NCBI GenBank assembly: GCA_963585895.1
Contig: OY757911.1
Coordinates: forward strand, 58,363,629 to 58,427,628
Reading direction: 5' to 3'
DNA length: 64,000 nucleotides
DNA from: Sepioteuthis lessoniana
Lineage: Eukaryota > Mollusca > Cephalopoda > Myopsida > Loliginidae
Shown: piece after piece, positions 46,785-58,854 of the stretch
Position numbering within the stretch: position 1 is the first letter of the stretch
Layout: each line of letters begins with the position of its first letter
Position numbers and translations under genes: made by a program
The notes under the pieces: model-generated
Databases searched by the model: none
Told to the model about the DNA's origin: nothing
The model's input: the letters and a program-made list of their open reading frames with translations, nothing else

Positions 46785-46912
46785 AAGTTCCTGTGGTGTA
46801 GTGGTTAACATTCAGAACTGCAGCACCGTAAAAAGCGAGTTCAAACTCTGATGGCTCTCTTAGGTTTTCTTTCGGACTATTACCCTTGGGAAAGGTATAA
46901 ACCTTAAAGCAG
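46785..46912 (+). repeat. Family C tRNA-headed SINE, 3'-truncated
   Basis: Head CCTGTGGTGTAGTGGTTAAC with A-box, B-box GAGTTCAAACTC, then TTCTTTCGGACTATTACCCT. It stops before the hinge and tail. Confidence 0.85.
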
Positions 46913-47539
46913 AAAAATACTTCGTAAAAAATAAAATTGTTAACTTACTGATGAAGTAATTTCAAGTTGTGAGGAAAATATCGTTGGAAAGTTGATTGAT
47001 TAATAGATTAATTATTCTATTAACGTTTCTTGTAATGTTATGTAGTGCTTCATATGTATCGTATGATTTTAAACATTGTAATAGTGGACTTCTACAAGAG
47101 AGGGACTATTATTTCTTGATAACGCTTGTGTTTAACATTTAAGAAATGAACTTTCCTTCATTTGAGTTGACCCAGTACCAACTACGTTTCATTTATTTTC
47201 TAACTATACAATATTAATTATTCATGCGTAATTCCTATATATTTTATAGGAATTTCACGAGAATGTTTAATGTAACTCGGTTAGATGAAGATTTGTTTTG
47301 AGAAATCGATTCATGTTCCTCACATGATGCTTAAGAGGAAACTTAAGGCCATAAATAACCTCCTAAAAGAAAGGAAAAATTAATAGTATTAATAATAGCT
47401 ATGTTCTTGTTTCATCGTTGAAATAATTTCGGCTGATGTAAGAAATATTCCAGTAAGTCACAGAAAATACTCAAAAATTTTAACAGGTAATCAGATTGAT
47501 AAATCCATTCAATTACCACAAATTATGCTAATAACATGG

Positions 47540-48034
47540 TTGGTTGGTTGGTTGGGTTTATGGTATATCAACCTTTGTTGGTTATTTAATGCCAAATCCA
47601 TTTTTATACAAATAACCAGTTCTATTTCAAACAATTCAGTTTAAACTGTCAAAACATTTCTATTTCAAGCTATTCAGATTATTCAAACAATTCTAATTCA
47701 GACAATTCAGTTTAGCATAAGTATATCTTTTGTCCACTCATAGCCAAATGTCAAAACAGTTCTATTTCAAGTAATTCAGTTTAGCATAAGTACGCAGTTT
47801 AGTTCGATTTGACTCATAGATAAGATCCTATCAGGTGCTAACCCCTGGTCCAGACTGGACCTGGGAGCGATGGCAATGAATGGGCACTACGCATTCCCCA
47901 AAGCCCCAGCATTATTAGAACCGCACCTTCAGATTCTTTAGTGTCATACCAGAACACTTATTGGGGATGGCGTTTGACCCCTCAACAGAGGTGCAGTTGG
48001 TGTATTCTTCAGTCCCAGCCGACTGGGCAAAATG
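47540..48034 (-). repeat. Family A repeat, full length
   Basis: Tail as GGTTGGTTGGTTGGTTGGGT, block GGTTATTTAATGCCAAATCC, three to four body units, and a complete head ending AGCCGACTGGGCAA. Confidence 0.92.
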
Positions 48035-48427
48035 TCATGGTGCTTTTATTGTTTTTTTTATTAATTTGTAATGCGAAAATTTTGCATTAGAATGAAAAAA
48101 ATCATACAGAAGTGTCACTGATACACTAATCTAATATTTTCATAATAGGTTATTTGTTTTAATTGTTTAACTAATATGGTTTCCATTTTTGGTATTCTCT
48201 ATCATAAACAACCGTCTCACATATTTTTACTTAACCTTATTCGCAATATCAGTTCATTTTTAGGGCTAGTCTCTCATAATATACAATCAGTGGATGCTTT
48301 TGTAGTGAAAAAGATTTGATCTTTACTAAACCGAAACTATCTAAATACCCAAATTGGTATTTTATTTACAAAATATGTCTAATCAAAGATGGTAGATGAG
48401 ATGACAAAATATCTTAGACAAAAAATT

Positions 48428-48429
<2 letters not shown>

Positions 48430-48488
<59 letters not shown>
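48430..48488 (+). repeat. (TA)n(TG)n compound microsatellite
   Basis: About 17 TA units then 12 TG units. Confidence 0.97.
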
Positions 48489-50559
48489 CTTTTTTTATTT
48501 AAAATCTTTGTTCTGAATGTGCTACTCTTGCTGTGCAGCAAGAAACCGCTGATAAAATTCCATCATTGGTCATTTTTAACGTTATCTAAAATCTCCCCTC
48601 TGGTAAATAAGATGACTTACTTGTCACCAGAAAAAAAATGAGATTTAAACTCGTAGGAAATTCAGGTAGACTTTTTAGAAGAAAAAACTATTCAGAAATA
48701 CATTGAAGATTGAATATTCAAAATTCATAGTAATCGCTCATCCACATTCCTCTTGTCTTTAACAAATTGAATCCATTTTAGAAACAGAACATACAAGGAA
48801 AAGAGACAGTAAATAAAACAGCAAATTTAATAAACTGTTTTATACTTCCCAAACATTACCAAATGTTTTTAATCCACATCTTCAAACTATTATTCTTACA
48901 TTTATGCAGTAGGTATAGATTGTGTAAGTTGTGTATATCCATAGAGGGAAAAGATTGCAATATGATTCTTTACCGCCCACGAAGAAGAATCTTTATCGTG
49001 GAAACTTGCGGAAATGTTTGGAAATTAAGTGTGAAAGGCTTGTAAAATTGAATAACAAATAAAAATATTCTAAGTGACAGACCTACTGAAAATGAATTGT
49101 GGTTGTACGTATGGAAATAAATTTTTACTTTCTTTTTTATTGTAAAAGATTAGTATCGAGTAGTGATTATCATACCAAATCTGATATCTTTTCAACTGGA
49201 AAAGCGACAATTAAGCAATCATACCGTAATAAAATGATAAATCTAGGGAAACTTAATTTAATCTATTTCTATTTCTTTTCCATCTACGACAAATTCAACA
49301 TGGAAAATATACAAGTAAAACAAAAGCCAATGTTTTTTAATACGTCACGTACAATTAGACATCCAAAACTTCAAGTAGCCAACAAGTTTTGAGTTTTTTG
49401 TAGAACTCGAAAAAATCAAATGACGGAAAGCGTTTAATTACTTATTGAGTAGATGTTATCGATTTAGAAAAATGTATTCTTCCTTATAAGTACTCAAGTT
49501 TCTTTAGTAAATTTTATGTAAATCCAAGATTATTTATCCAGGTACACATGGGCTGAATAATTTTGGAAAGGGAATATACATAAAACACACAACTAATGTT
49601 TACTATTAAAACTGAATAAAGTTTATTTGAATTATAGTATAAAAAATACAGAAAATAAAACGATCTTTTTAAAAATTAGATATGATAGTTGGATACTACC
49701 TTTACGTAAGACAAATATGGTTCACTTGCACATATATGCCAAACGTTGTCTACAGGTTAGTGTCTCATCTAGTGGTCAGTGCACACAATATAAAAATAAA
49801 TTGTCTAAATTTCTGTGATTAAACTTGATAATTTTTATCACTTAGAATATTCGGTCTATGGTCTTCATCTGCCTAGTTATACTCTCAATTACTATAAAAA
49901 TGAAATGAAGACAATAGTGTGACGTGGCATAAAATATTTATCCCAGGACGAGAGTTTATTTTTCGCACGTGTGAAGTCGGGGCAGTCTGGCACTTGATCC
50001 CTCGCAAAATAAGTTCCAGTGAAGATTCCTTCTTCGGGAACATGAGAACTGTCAGATAATATGGGGGTTAATTTGGAGCTAGACTGACCGCCGCTGGCAA
50101 GGGGTTTCCATTTTCACGTAAACACACCCACCAGACCACTTCCTCTTTCTACCCCAAGGATAATGGAAGATATGGGCCTCTAGGTTTAGATATAATATAA
50201 TTATCTATCGTAGTCGACAATTCCAATTTCCCGTGTAATATTTTTAAGGGCGAATAGGACACTTAGCGAGAATAAATTGAAGCGAATGAAGCTAAAAAGG
50301 AATATGCAAAAGAAGGCGACTCGACAGGCAAACAACACAATGAATAAGTTTCGACACGAGGAGACATTTAAAATATAACAAGGGTTTTAATACATGCACA
50401 TATTTAAAGTGCCGGCTATATTATCAGCAAAAAATATCAAAACACAAATGTCTTTCTTCCTTATTCTTTTCTTTCTTCCTTCTTTAAATTGAGAGAGAGA
50501 GTATATAATTGCAATACTTAGGAAGGGTGGAGGGAGAAAACAGTCTTAAGGTTTACTTA

Positions 50560-51055
50560 GCTTTTCGACGGGTTCCTTCTGAGAGTATTTTCTCTTTTAC
50601 GGGCTAGCGGGATTTCATACAGCTTAGCGTGAAGGCATCTGTTATCCTCTTTTCCAAGATTCTTTCTGCTTTTCCCCGGAATTTCGGCGACAGTTTCAAT
50701 ATATCTTATCACGCCAACTGCTGTCCTGAAACCCGGCTCTGCTTCTTCGCCCGGAGTTTGGCATCAGATCCCCGTCCTCTCCCGGCGAACTCTGTCCTGA
50801 AAACAAAATTCTTTATCCCTATTTCCACTGACGAAAAGGGTGCTACTTCCGCTCTAGGGTTCTGGCCAATCACTTGGCCTCTTTCCTCTTCCTTCACCCT
50901 GTCAGGCGATTCATTCGGACTACTATATGCCCCTATACCCACTTCTTTATCCATCCGGTCACAGAGAGCAACATCTCTTGGCTTTCATTCTGACCTGGAT
51001 TTGTTACTTCGGCCGCGAGGAATTGACCTACATTCCTTATTCCACTTTTAACGGT
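50560..51055 (-). promoter_or_regulatory. GC-rich island upstream of the transporter gene (candidate promoter or 5'UTR exon)
   Basis: About 500 bp stand out as GC-rich in AT-rich surroundings, about 4 kb upstream of the first coding exon. Both strands are open over long stretches (140 codons on plus, 81 on minus), but neither translation has domain-like character, so openness probably follows composition. Possible minus-strand donors exist (for example GCTAA/gtaaac near 50,556) but none is decisive. The first coding exon begins with an acceptor, so an untranslated upstream exon must exist; this island is one of two candidates. Confidence 0.35.
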
Positions 51056-51371
51056 CAGTCTTTGGCGGCCTGTTAATTCAAACACGGAGGGGTAGGGGAA
51101 ATTTCTTTTTTCTCTCCTCTCAGTGGTAGATCATGTGACAATAGTCTTAATATTTTTAGTGATAAAAAATATGTAAATAAGCAGAAATATTTGTCATGAT
51201 TTTTCAGCGGAGTACAAATAGTTTGAAATCAGCGTTTTCCTTCTCCGAAAAAGTGTAACATACGAGGCAGAATAGCCTAATCTATCCAATGTACGCATTG
51301 CGGGGAAAGAGGATGGGTTCATTCCTTTCCCAAAGGCATTAGCATGAAGTGAAACTCAAACGAACTCGTCA

Positions 51372-51481
<110 letters not shown>

Positions 51482-51879
51482 AAGGTACAAGGATGTTTAG
51501 GATGTTATTTTTGTTGAGCTATTTGGCTAGATTGATATGTTTACAAACAAAAGTGAGTTACTTATTTAGAAAAACACAACCATCACGTTTTAAATACATT
51601 TTCGATTATATTTCATGTCATTTTGTAAGGTATATCTATTGTTCTTAATTCAATACATTCCAAAATCGCGATCAGAATCGTCGACGCCTCGTCTCAAAAA
51701 GATATCCATGACTTAATTTTGAGCAATTTTCTCCATTTATACATTTCGTAGCATTTCCTTCGGCTCAGCTATTTGTATAAAGCAGAAGGTTTGTATCAGT
51801 ACCAAAGAACGGTTTTATAAATAAAACCACCTTTTAAAACGCAAGGAAAAAATAGTAATAATAAAGCGCAGAGTAAGAC

Positions 51880-52707
51880 TGATTGCAGCCACCAGAAAAA
51901 TACAGACCATACGAACACGAAGAGAACGACAATAACTAGAAAACAAAACTGGAAAGAACAACAACTCTACGGACGTTTTAAACAGTCAATAAGAAACATC
52001 TCGAGAAAAGCTGGACATGGCTGAGAAAAGAAAACCTTAATAGAGAAACAGAATCTCTCCAAATAGTAACACAAAACGACGCCATAAGAACCAATCTTAT
52101 CTAAGCGAGAATAAATAAGATGCGTCAGAATAGCAAATGTAGGTTAAGTGGTGATAGAGACGAAACGATCAATCACATAATAAGTGAATGCAGCAAATTA
52201 GCGCAGAAGGAGTATAAGATTAGACACGACTGGGTGGACAAGGTGTTTCACTGGGAGTTACGCAAGAAATTTAAATATGACCATACGAACAAATGGTATA
52301 TGCACAACCCAGCAGCTGTTCTAGAGAATGACACACATAAGCTCCGATGGGAATTTGACATAACAGATCACCTAATCTCGGCCAGATGATCAGATCATCA
52401 GATAATGAACAAAAAAAAAAGAGAATTTGCAATATTGTGGACTTTGCTGTCCCGGCGGACCACAGAAGAAAACTGAAAGAAAATGAAAAGAAGGATAAGT
52501 ACCTCAACCGTGCTTGGGAACTGAAAAAACTGTTGAACATGAAAGTGACAATTATACCAATTGTGATTTGTGCTTATGGTACATTCACCAAAGGATTATT
52601 AAAGTGACTGAACGACTTGGAAATGGTGGACGAATGGAGATCATCCAAACTAATACATTATTGAGAATGGCTAGAATACTGAGAAGGGTCCTGGAGACCA
52701 GTGTTAC
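51880..52707 (+). mobile_element. R2/R4-like LINE 3' part, best-preserved endonuclease region
   Basis: Open over 89 codons: CRLSGDRDETINHIISECSK (a C..C...H...C-type knuckle with the second Cys lost), LAQKEYKIRHDWVDKVFHWE, WEFDITDHLISAR. After a one-base shift comes the endonuclease core, IVDFAVPADHRRKLKENEKK, and the C-terminus MKVTIIPIVICAYGTFTKGL, ARILRRVLET. Known RLE domains carry RPD...D...K at this place; here RPD is damaged at the frameshift. It stops a few codons short of the usual ORF end, where a minus-strand copy begins. Confidence 0.82.
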
Positions 52708-53058
52708 TTGATGGGCTCTCACTGGAGCTTGCGCGACAGCAAGTCTATTCAAGTCTCCATGATGCTTGTCAGTATTCTGGCTGATCTTAATTATACTGTA
52801 GTCCGGATGGTCTCCACTTGTCATTTTATTTCCAAGTCTTCCAGTCCCTTCATCAATCATTTGGGTTTTGTTCAAAATGCAGTAAATATAATTGGTATCA
52901 CCGTCACCTTCGATTTCCATTCCTTTTTTTTTTAGTTCACTAACAAGGTTAAGGTATTGATCTATCTTTTCATTTTCTTTTCATTTTGCTCAGTGGTCTG
53001 CCGGAACGGCAAAGTACACTTTTTTGGTGGATTCTCACTAGATCTGGTTATCTGGCCA
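52708..53058 (-). mobile_element. R2/R4-like LINE 3' fragment, tail-to-tail with its neighbour
   Basis: Minus strand: endonuclease core and C-terminus through ARILTSIMET-like sequence to the 3' end, which directly abuts the plus copy. Its upstream side is bounded by a family D SINE. Confidence 0.75.
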
Positions 53059-53061
53059 AAT

Positions 53062-53310
53062 TTAGGTAAATTAGCCTAATGAGTAGAGTGTTGGCCACTG
53101 GTCTGGGAGACTGGGGTTCAATCCCAGGTCGAGTCATACCAAAGATTCAAAAATCGTTCTTGATGCTACCTTGCTTAGTTCTCCGGACTATAAGGTGAGA
53201 ATCAAGGGTAAACTGGAGCAAACAGGTAATGGAGTATCGCCCTCCCCTACACCTCGGTGTAGTAGTCCTTGAAAAGGGAGCCTCGACAACAGTTGCCAAC
53301 TTTATTTTTT
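53062..53310 (+). repeat. Family D tRNA-headed SINE, full length
   Basis: Head TTAGCCTAATGAGTAGAGTG (A-box region), B-box GGGGTTCAATCCC, then CTTGATGCTACCTTGCTTAG, CCCCTACACCTCGGTGTAGT and CGACAACAGTTGCCAACTTT. The CACCTCGGTG core can form a small hairpin. Confidence 0.92.
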
Positions 53311-53399
53311 TTTACTTATAATTATTACTTGCGTTTTAAATGGTAATTTTATTGACAGCAAGTACCCTTGAGTTTTCTGCACTATTCTAAAAAATGATT

Positions 53400-53670
53400 T
53401 TTTTCCACACCAGTTTTAATTCGTGGTTTTTCACTAAAGTCTGAGAGACAGGAAGTCTCCAGGACTCTTCTGAGTATTCTACGTGATTTTTAACAGTGCT
53501 GAAGTCTGAATCTTTTGTTCCCTCTGTCTCCTTTCCAGCCTGGAAAGGTAAGATCCACCAGCTGACGAGTTCTTTTCAGCTCATTAATTAATACTAGTCT
53601 TCTGTTCAGAATTTGGTGGTCCGCTTTTTTCTAAATAAAACAAAGAATTTTATGAGTCTCATCTTCTAGT
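53400..53670 (-). mobile_element. R2/R4-like LINE 3'-end fragment, degenerate
   Basis: GTGGTTTTTCACTAAAGTCT and GGAAGTCTCCAGGACTCTTC match the complement of the LINE's last 100 bp; the rest decays quickly. Confidence 0.6.
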
Positions 53671-53879
53671 GTTACATAGCCATATACACGAATATGGCCA
53701 TGTGCGAAATAGACATATAATGTTCATTACGATAGAACATATAAAGAACATAGGAATCTCAAAATTCGAAAACACATAACGACTTCTTGTTCAGGTACGA
53801 AACCTTTTTATTAACTTTGAGTTAAAGGTTTCGACGTAAGGAGGAGAGACACAATCTTCTATGCTGTCTTATTCATTTG

Positions 53880-54200
53880 GCCCCCGTCTCGAGCGGCCTC
53901 CCATAGGGTGCAAGTTCGCCTCGCGTCTGTGAGCTCCAAAAGTCGATCCTTCTCGTTTGGCGTCTAGTACCCAACTCTCTGACTTTCTTCAGATTCTCAC
54001 ACAAACCTCCACGCGCTTCCGGTGCGTGACGTCACCCGCACCCTGTCCTCCCGTTTCGTCTCGGACTATTATGAAATCTGAGTGACACCTCCATCCGCCC
54101 GTGCGCGCCCGCATTAACACCTGCCTCAATGTTGCACCCAACTAACCCATGTGCTGAGCCGAAAGGTTCTCAGCCTAACTAAACTCAGAGGCATGAACCG
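53880..54200. promoter_or_regulatory. CpG-rich island with a palindromic CRE (TGACGTCA)
   Basis: This is a short CpG-dense block in otherwise CpG-poor DNA. It contains GCGCGCCCGC-type runs and a perfect cyclic-AMP response element palindrome, TGACGTCA, at 54,027-54,034, flanked by GTGCG and CCCGC. CRE palindromes in CpG islands are typical of animal promoters bound by CREB/ATF. It lies about 7.4 kb upstream of the transporter's first coding exon and could be its promoter or that of a neighbour. No TATA box or start site could be assigned. Confidence 0.4.
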
Positions 54201-54309
54201 AAATCCCTTGGCTATTATATAACACTAGCACAGCTCCTGGTTTTTATATATACCATTTGTTAGCATTATTATTATAATTATCATTAATATTAGCAGTAGC
54301 AGTATACCT

Positions 54310-54905
54310 TTGAGAGTTTTTCACACTAGCGTTAGCTAATGGTTTTACACTGGAATTTGAGTGATAGCAAGTTTTCAAGACTCTTTTCAGTATTCTGGCT
54401 GATCTTAATAATGCTGTAGTCTAGATAGTCTCCAATCGTCTTCTTATTTCCAAGTCTTCTAATCCTTGTACTAATCTTTTGGAGACTGAACCGCGCAAAC
54501 CCATCACAATTGGTATTATCGTCACCTTGATATTCCATAGACCCCTTAGCTTTCTAGCAACGTCAAGGTCTTTATTTCTCTTTTCGCTTTCTTTTAATTT
54601 TACTCTCTGATCTGCCAGGACAGCAAAGTCCAGAATAAGGCAGATTCTCAATTCATTTCTTTTTTGTTTTATTCTTTACAATCACTAGGTTTGGTCGTCT
54701 GGCCGAGATTGGTGATCTGTTTTTACTACCAAGTCCCAAAGAAGTTTATTATCTAATTCTTCAGGACGAATTCTAGGTTTTGTATATACCATTTGCTTGG
54801 GTGGTCAAATTTCAATTTCTCACTCAATTGCCGGTGAATCACAATCCCTACCCAATCGTGTCTAGTTTTAGACTCTTTTCTGCACTAATTTACCTTATTT
54901 GCTTA
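54310..54905 (-). mobile_element. R2/R4-like LINE 3' part
   Basis: Minus strand: RHDWVG-like region (54,860), the endonuclease core ILDFAVLADQRVKLKESEKR (54,650-54,590), LRGLWNIKVTIIPIVMGLRG and the 3' end at about 54,312. Frameshifts present. Confidence 0.8.
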
Positions 54906-55144
54906 TGTGTAAAAGTTGAAGGCGTAGTTGATCACAGTACTGTAACTTGATGTTATGAAGAAATTTCTCCTGAGTTGCAAATACCGCGACGGGCAGCCAA
55001 GGTCAAGGTAGGTCTGATACCGTGGATTCCAAGGCCGAGCCCCAAGCTAGAGGAGCAGATCTGACGGTTTGCACTCGAAGAGTATCAGGCGAACTAGCAT
55101 ATCACAAGCCAGAGTGGGTGGTTACTTTCACAACCTTGGTAAAA

Positions 55145-55454
55145 TTGTCCAGTCGGCTGGGGCTATAGAAAACACCGACTGCTTCTCTGAAGAGGTGTAA
55201 GACTCCCCACCCACGATTGTCCCTGATATGATACTAAACAATCTGATATTGAGGTTCCAGTAATGCTGAATCTTTTGGAAATGCGGAGTACCCCTTCATT
55301 TTCATCACTCCTTGTTCTACTCTGGCCCGGAGTGGTGTACTTATGTTAAACTTAATTGTTTGAAATAGAACTGTTTATATGTATAAAATGGATTTGGCAT
55401 TAATAAGCTGCAACATTTGATGTGCCATAAAATCAAACCATACCAAATCAAAAG
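55145..55454 (+). repeat. Family A repeat, internally short, with perfect target-site duplication
   Basis: Head TCCAGTCGGCTGGGGCTATA, then directly one shortened body unit and the tail TTTGGCATTAATAAGC...GTGCCATAAAATC. TTGGTAAAA flanks it at 55,136-55,144 and 55,455-55,463. Confidence 0.92.
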
Positions 55455-55639
55455 TTGGTAAAAAGTATAGAGAGCTGCCGAATTGTATCACATGTATCCA
55501 AAATATTGCGAAACTCATCCCTGACAGTAGTCTTATAAGAATTTTTAATGTGTCGTTAGAAAAGCATGAAGCATTGATTTGTTTTGTTTTGGGGGCTTTG
55601 TTTTTACTCACAATCAATAAAAGGTTTTCTTGTTTAATA

Positions 55640-55830
55640 GGATATCCATTTCCGTGGATTATTCAATGCCAACGCTACACTTGTGGAAGAACAGTAGTGG
55701 TTCTATTTTACCCAGCGCTGAAAGAAGGAGGAAGTTCAAAAGTGAACATGATAGCGTGATTAGAGTTCGAACTTGCTTACAATGATATTGCAATCTAACA
55801 CGTAAACCACTTTGCAAAGCGACCTTCCTC
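55640..55830 (-). repeat. Family C tRNA-headed SINE
   Basis: Minus strand: GTGGTTTACGTGTTAGATTG head, B-box GTTCGAACTC, TTCACTTTTGAACTTCC and tail GTTGGCATTGAATAATCCAC. Confidence 0.82.
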
Positions 55831-56514
55831 TCGACTTTTTCTGCATATATCTGAATTGCAGCTTAATCATTTTCGGAGTACAATAAGTACGTGTGTTTCG
55901 GGTCACTATTATTTATGAATGACTCTTTTCAAATCCCTTCACTTTGTACTAAGCTTCTTAAAAGGGTCAACACAATTAGGTCAAGTGTTCAGCAAGTGGA
56001 CGTGAGTCAAATCGCGGCTAACAGAGGGTACTGTTTGCGTTCCACGAACGTCATTATCGTGTGACAAGTGCATTATGATACAATAAATATGAAATCAGGG
56101 CAAACATATAAAACGAATATTTTTTCTAAAAATAGATTACTATCTCTTGTTCTTCGCTAGGAATTATAAATTAATAACTAGTTCATATGAACATATTATA
56201 TGTAAGTCAAGAAACTATGTTATTAGCATACTTTATTTCCTGGTGAAATGATTACGATAGATATATGAAATGTCCGGTGAATTACTGATTTACGAAGTTG
56301 CATTCATTATTCGCGCTAGATTGTGGATCGGAGCAATTTTTGCCTCTTCACGCCACGATGTTGTCAATGAAAAGGTAAGGGCCGGTGCAGTTTTTGTCAT
56401 ATCAAGGCTAGAGAATCAATTTTACTCAACTATTTGACTCATAAACGTGAGTGGGAATAAAACATGGATTCATGTCTTTTAATACGGCATTAGCTGAATG
56501 TAAAGGAGAGGAGT

Positions 56515-56735
56515 CCCTGCATCGTAGTGACTGATGCACTTGTTTGCGACATCGTTATTAACGAGTTAAAACTGCAGTTTCGCTATCACGTTCACATTCG
56601 GACTTATAAATTTGGAAAAGTTTTGAACTCTTTTATTCTTCCAGCTACGGGTTAAATAGTGCCACTACTGTTCTTCTAAAAGGATGGCTTAACCATTGAA
56701 TAACCCACGAAGTTTGATATGCCATGAACAAATAA
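56515..56735 (+). repeat. Family C tRNA-headed SINE
   Basis: ATCGTAGTGACTGATGCACT head, GAGTTAAAACTGC B-box (decayed), GTTCACATTCGGACTTATAA, TACGGGTTAAATAGTGCCAC, then the tail CATTGAATAACCCACGAAGT and TGATATGCCATGAACAAAT. Confidence 0.85.
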
Positions 56736-56887
56736 AAAAAATTAAAAGCTATATGTCAACAACTCAGACGATTATTTGAAGTCAACTCTCTGGTTCTATG
56801 CTCCGAGCTGATAAACACGATATCATCCCTGTCTCAACGTATGCTTTAGCCAAAAAAGAGCTCATGAATCGTATATTAAAGTAAAAA

Positions 56888-57325
56888 TGGTTGGTAAGTT
56901 GGTTTTACGGCGTATCAACCCTTTTCGAGTCATTTAATTTAACGCCGAATTTAGTTATTTTGATAAGTTTCAAACCATTCAGTTTCGTATAAGAATAAGT
57001 TTTGTTTACAGACAGTTGAATGTAAAAAAACAGTTCTATTTCAAACAAATCAGTTTAGCAGACAAAAACATTTCGATTTTAAACAATTCTGTTTAGCATA
57101 AGTATACTGTTTAGTTCTCTTTGACTCATAGATAGGATCCTGTTAGATGCTACCGCTCCGGGGCCAGAGTGGACCTAAGAGCAATAGTAATAAAAGGGTA
57201 TTCCGTATTCCCCCAAACCCCAGCATTGCAGGAACCTCACCACCTTCACCATCAGATTGTTTTCTGTCATATCCAGCGCACTCATTGGGAGAGTTTTACC
57301 GCTCTGCAGAGATGTACTCAGCCTA
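56888..57325 (-). repeat. Family A repeat, head end decayed
   Basis: Tail GGTTGGTAAGTTGGTTTTAC, GGCGTATCAACCCTTTTCGA, three body units, and a head that decays after GCTCTGCAGAGATGTACTCA. Confidence 0.85.
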
Positions 57326-58854
57326 AATTTAAAATGCTATATACCAGACCGTATGTAATAATTGTTATAACGCTTATCAAAACATAAAATAAACTGACAT
57401 CATTATATTTAAATAGATAGTTAAAATTTGATTTTTTAAAAATACTCCGATAGAAATGAAAGATTATGATGAAAATAACCCTAATTTAATCATGAGTTTA
57501 GTAAACTAAAAAAAGCAATAATCTCTTGAAAATATATCATTAATATATTGTCATACATTTCAGTGTATTCCTGGATCGATTTGAGGTCTTTTCCTCATAT
57601 TCTGAATTTATTGTGTCTGTCTTATTATTGTTGGGAGATTGGAGAGGGGAAATAGAAATGGCTCAGCAGAAAACTATTCTTTAACCATAAAAATAAAGCA
57701 ATTAATGCATACCATACGTAAAAGTTGACTTTTTTTAAAGCTTAAACTGTTTTATATCAGTTCGTTTTGACCGTCTAACGGGACATTTTTGTTTTTTCAT
57801 TAGAGGTGGGGAATAGTAACTTATCCAAACCACTGAATAATGGCATAAGACCTACAATATCAATAGAACCTTTCTTCATTTTTTTTTAGATATGAATGCA
57901 TGTGTTTAAATGTAATTTACTGTGACCACAGTTAAAAAATAGACTATTCTATTTTGATAATCACTCGACAAAAAGGCCCTACCTTGATATTTACTTCATT
58001 TAATCAGATGTGATGCTGCAATAGTCTGGCTCTAAATGAAGTACAACTTATAATGTTCTGCGAAACTACATAGTAATAATCACCTTATGCTCTTTAAAAA
58101 AATAATATGAAGTATTAGTTCGATGCAGTAAGATAACTTCTGCTCATGCTTTAAAGTAATACTCGTATCTGCTGTTTACACACGAGAATATGAAATAATG
58201 CGTGCTCACAAAATGTAACAATAAAATTCTGTACAAAATTCGACTAATTCGTACTAATAAGATTATTCCCTATCTTTGCTATCGCCATGTATGGACGATT
58301 TCTTCGATTAAATAAAGCCAAACAGAATTATTCTAAAAATTATGGTTATTATTTTACAGCGAATATTTATCATTGCATAACGTATACAAATAAATATATT
58401 CTTTCGGGCAGTGTTGATGAGGAGGAGTGCGAATTCTACGTGAATTTATTTTCATGTGATAAAGGTCATAATGATAACGTTTAAAAAAAGAAGGGATATT
58501 TTTCACGAGCAATTATGATTATCTGCACAGTTGTAAAAAAAATAATGATAATTACAGCGTGTACTGAATATTCACAAAATAAAATTTGTCTTAAATTGTG
58601 AGTTGCCATTTTACGAAAATAGAAAATCTCTATTTTGTGCTTAAAATTGTTTGATTTTCATGTCTGTCAACTCATAAGCACAATAGAAAATCTAATAAAT
58701 GTAACATAAAAATATCTGTTAAAATATTTTTGCTATTTGAAATAGTATGAAATATTGTAAAGCATAGAACTAAAAGTATTCCATATTCTTTATTTAACGT
58801 ATTCACAGGTTATCGTCACTGCAAAGTAAATATTATTATGACACTTTTGCAATG

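Noticed and set aside
50629-51051. 140-codon open frame in the GC island
   Set aside because: The opposite strand is also open and neither product has domain-like features; openness follows from base composition.
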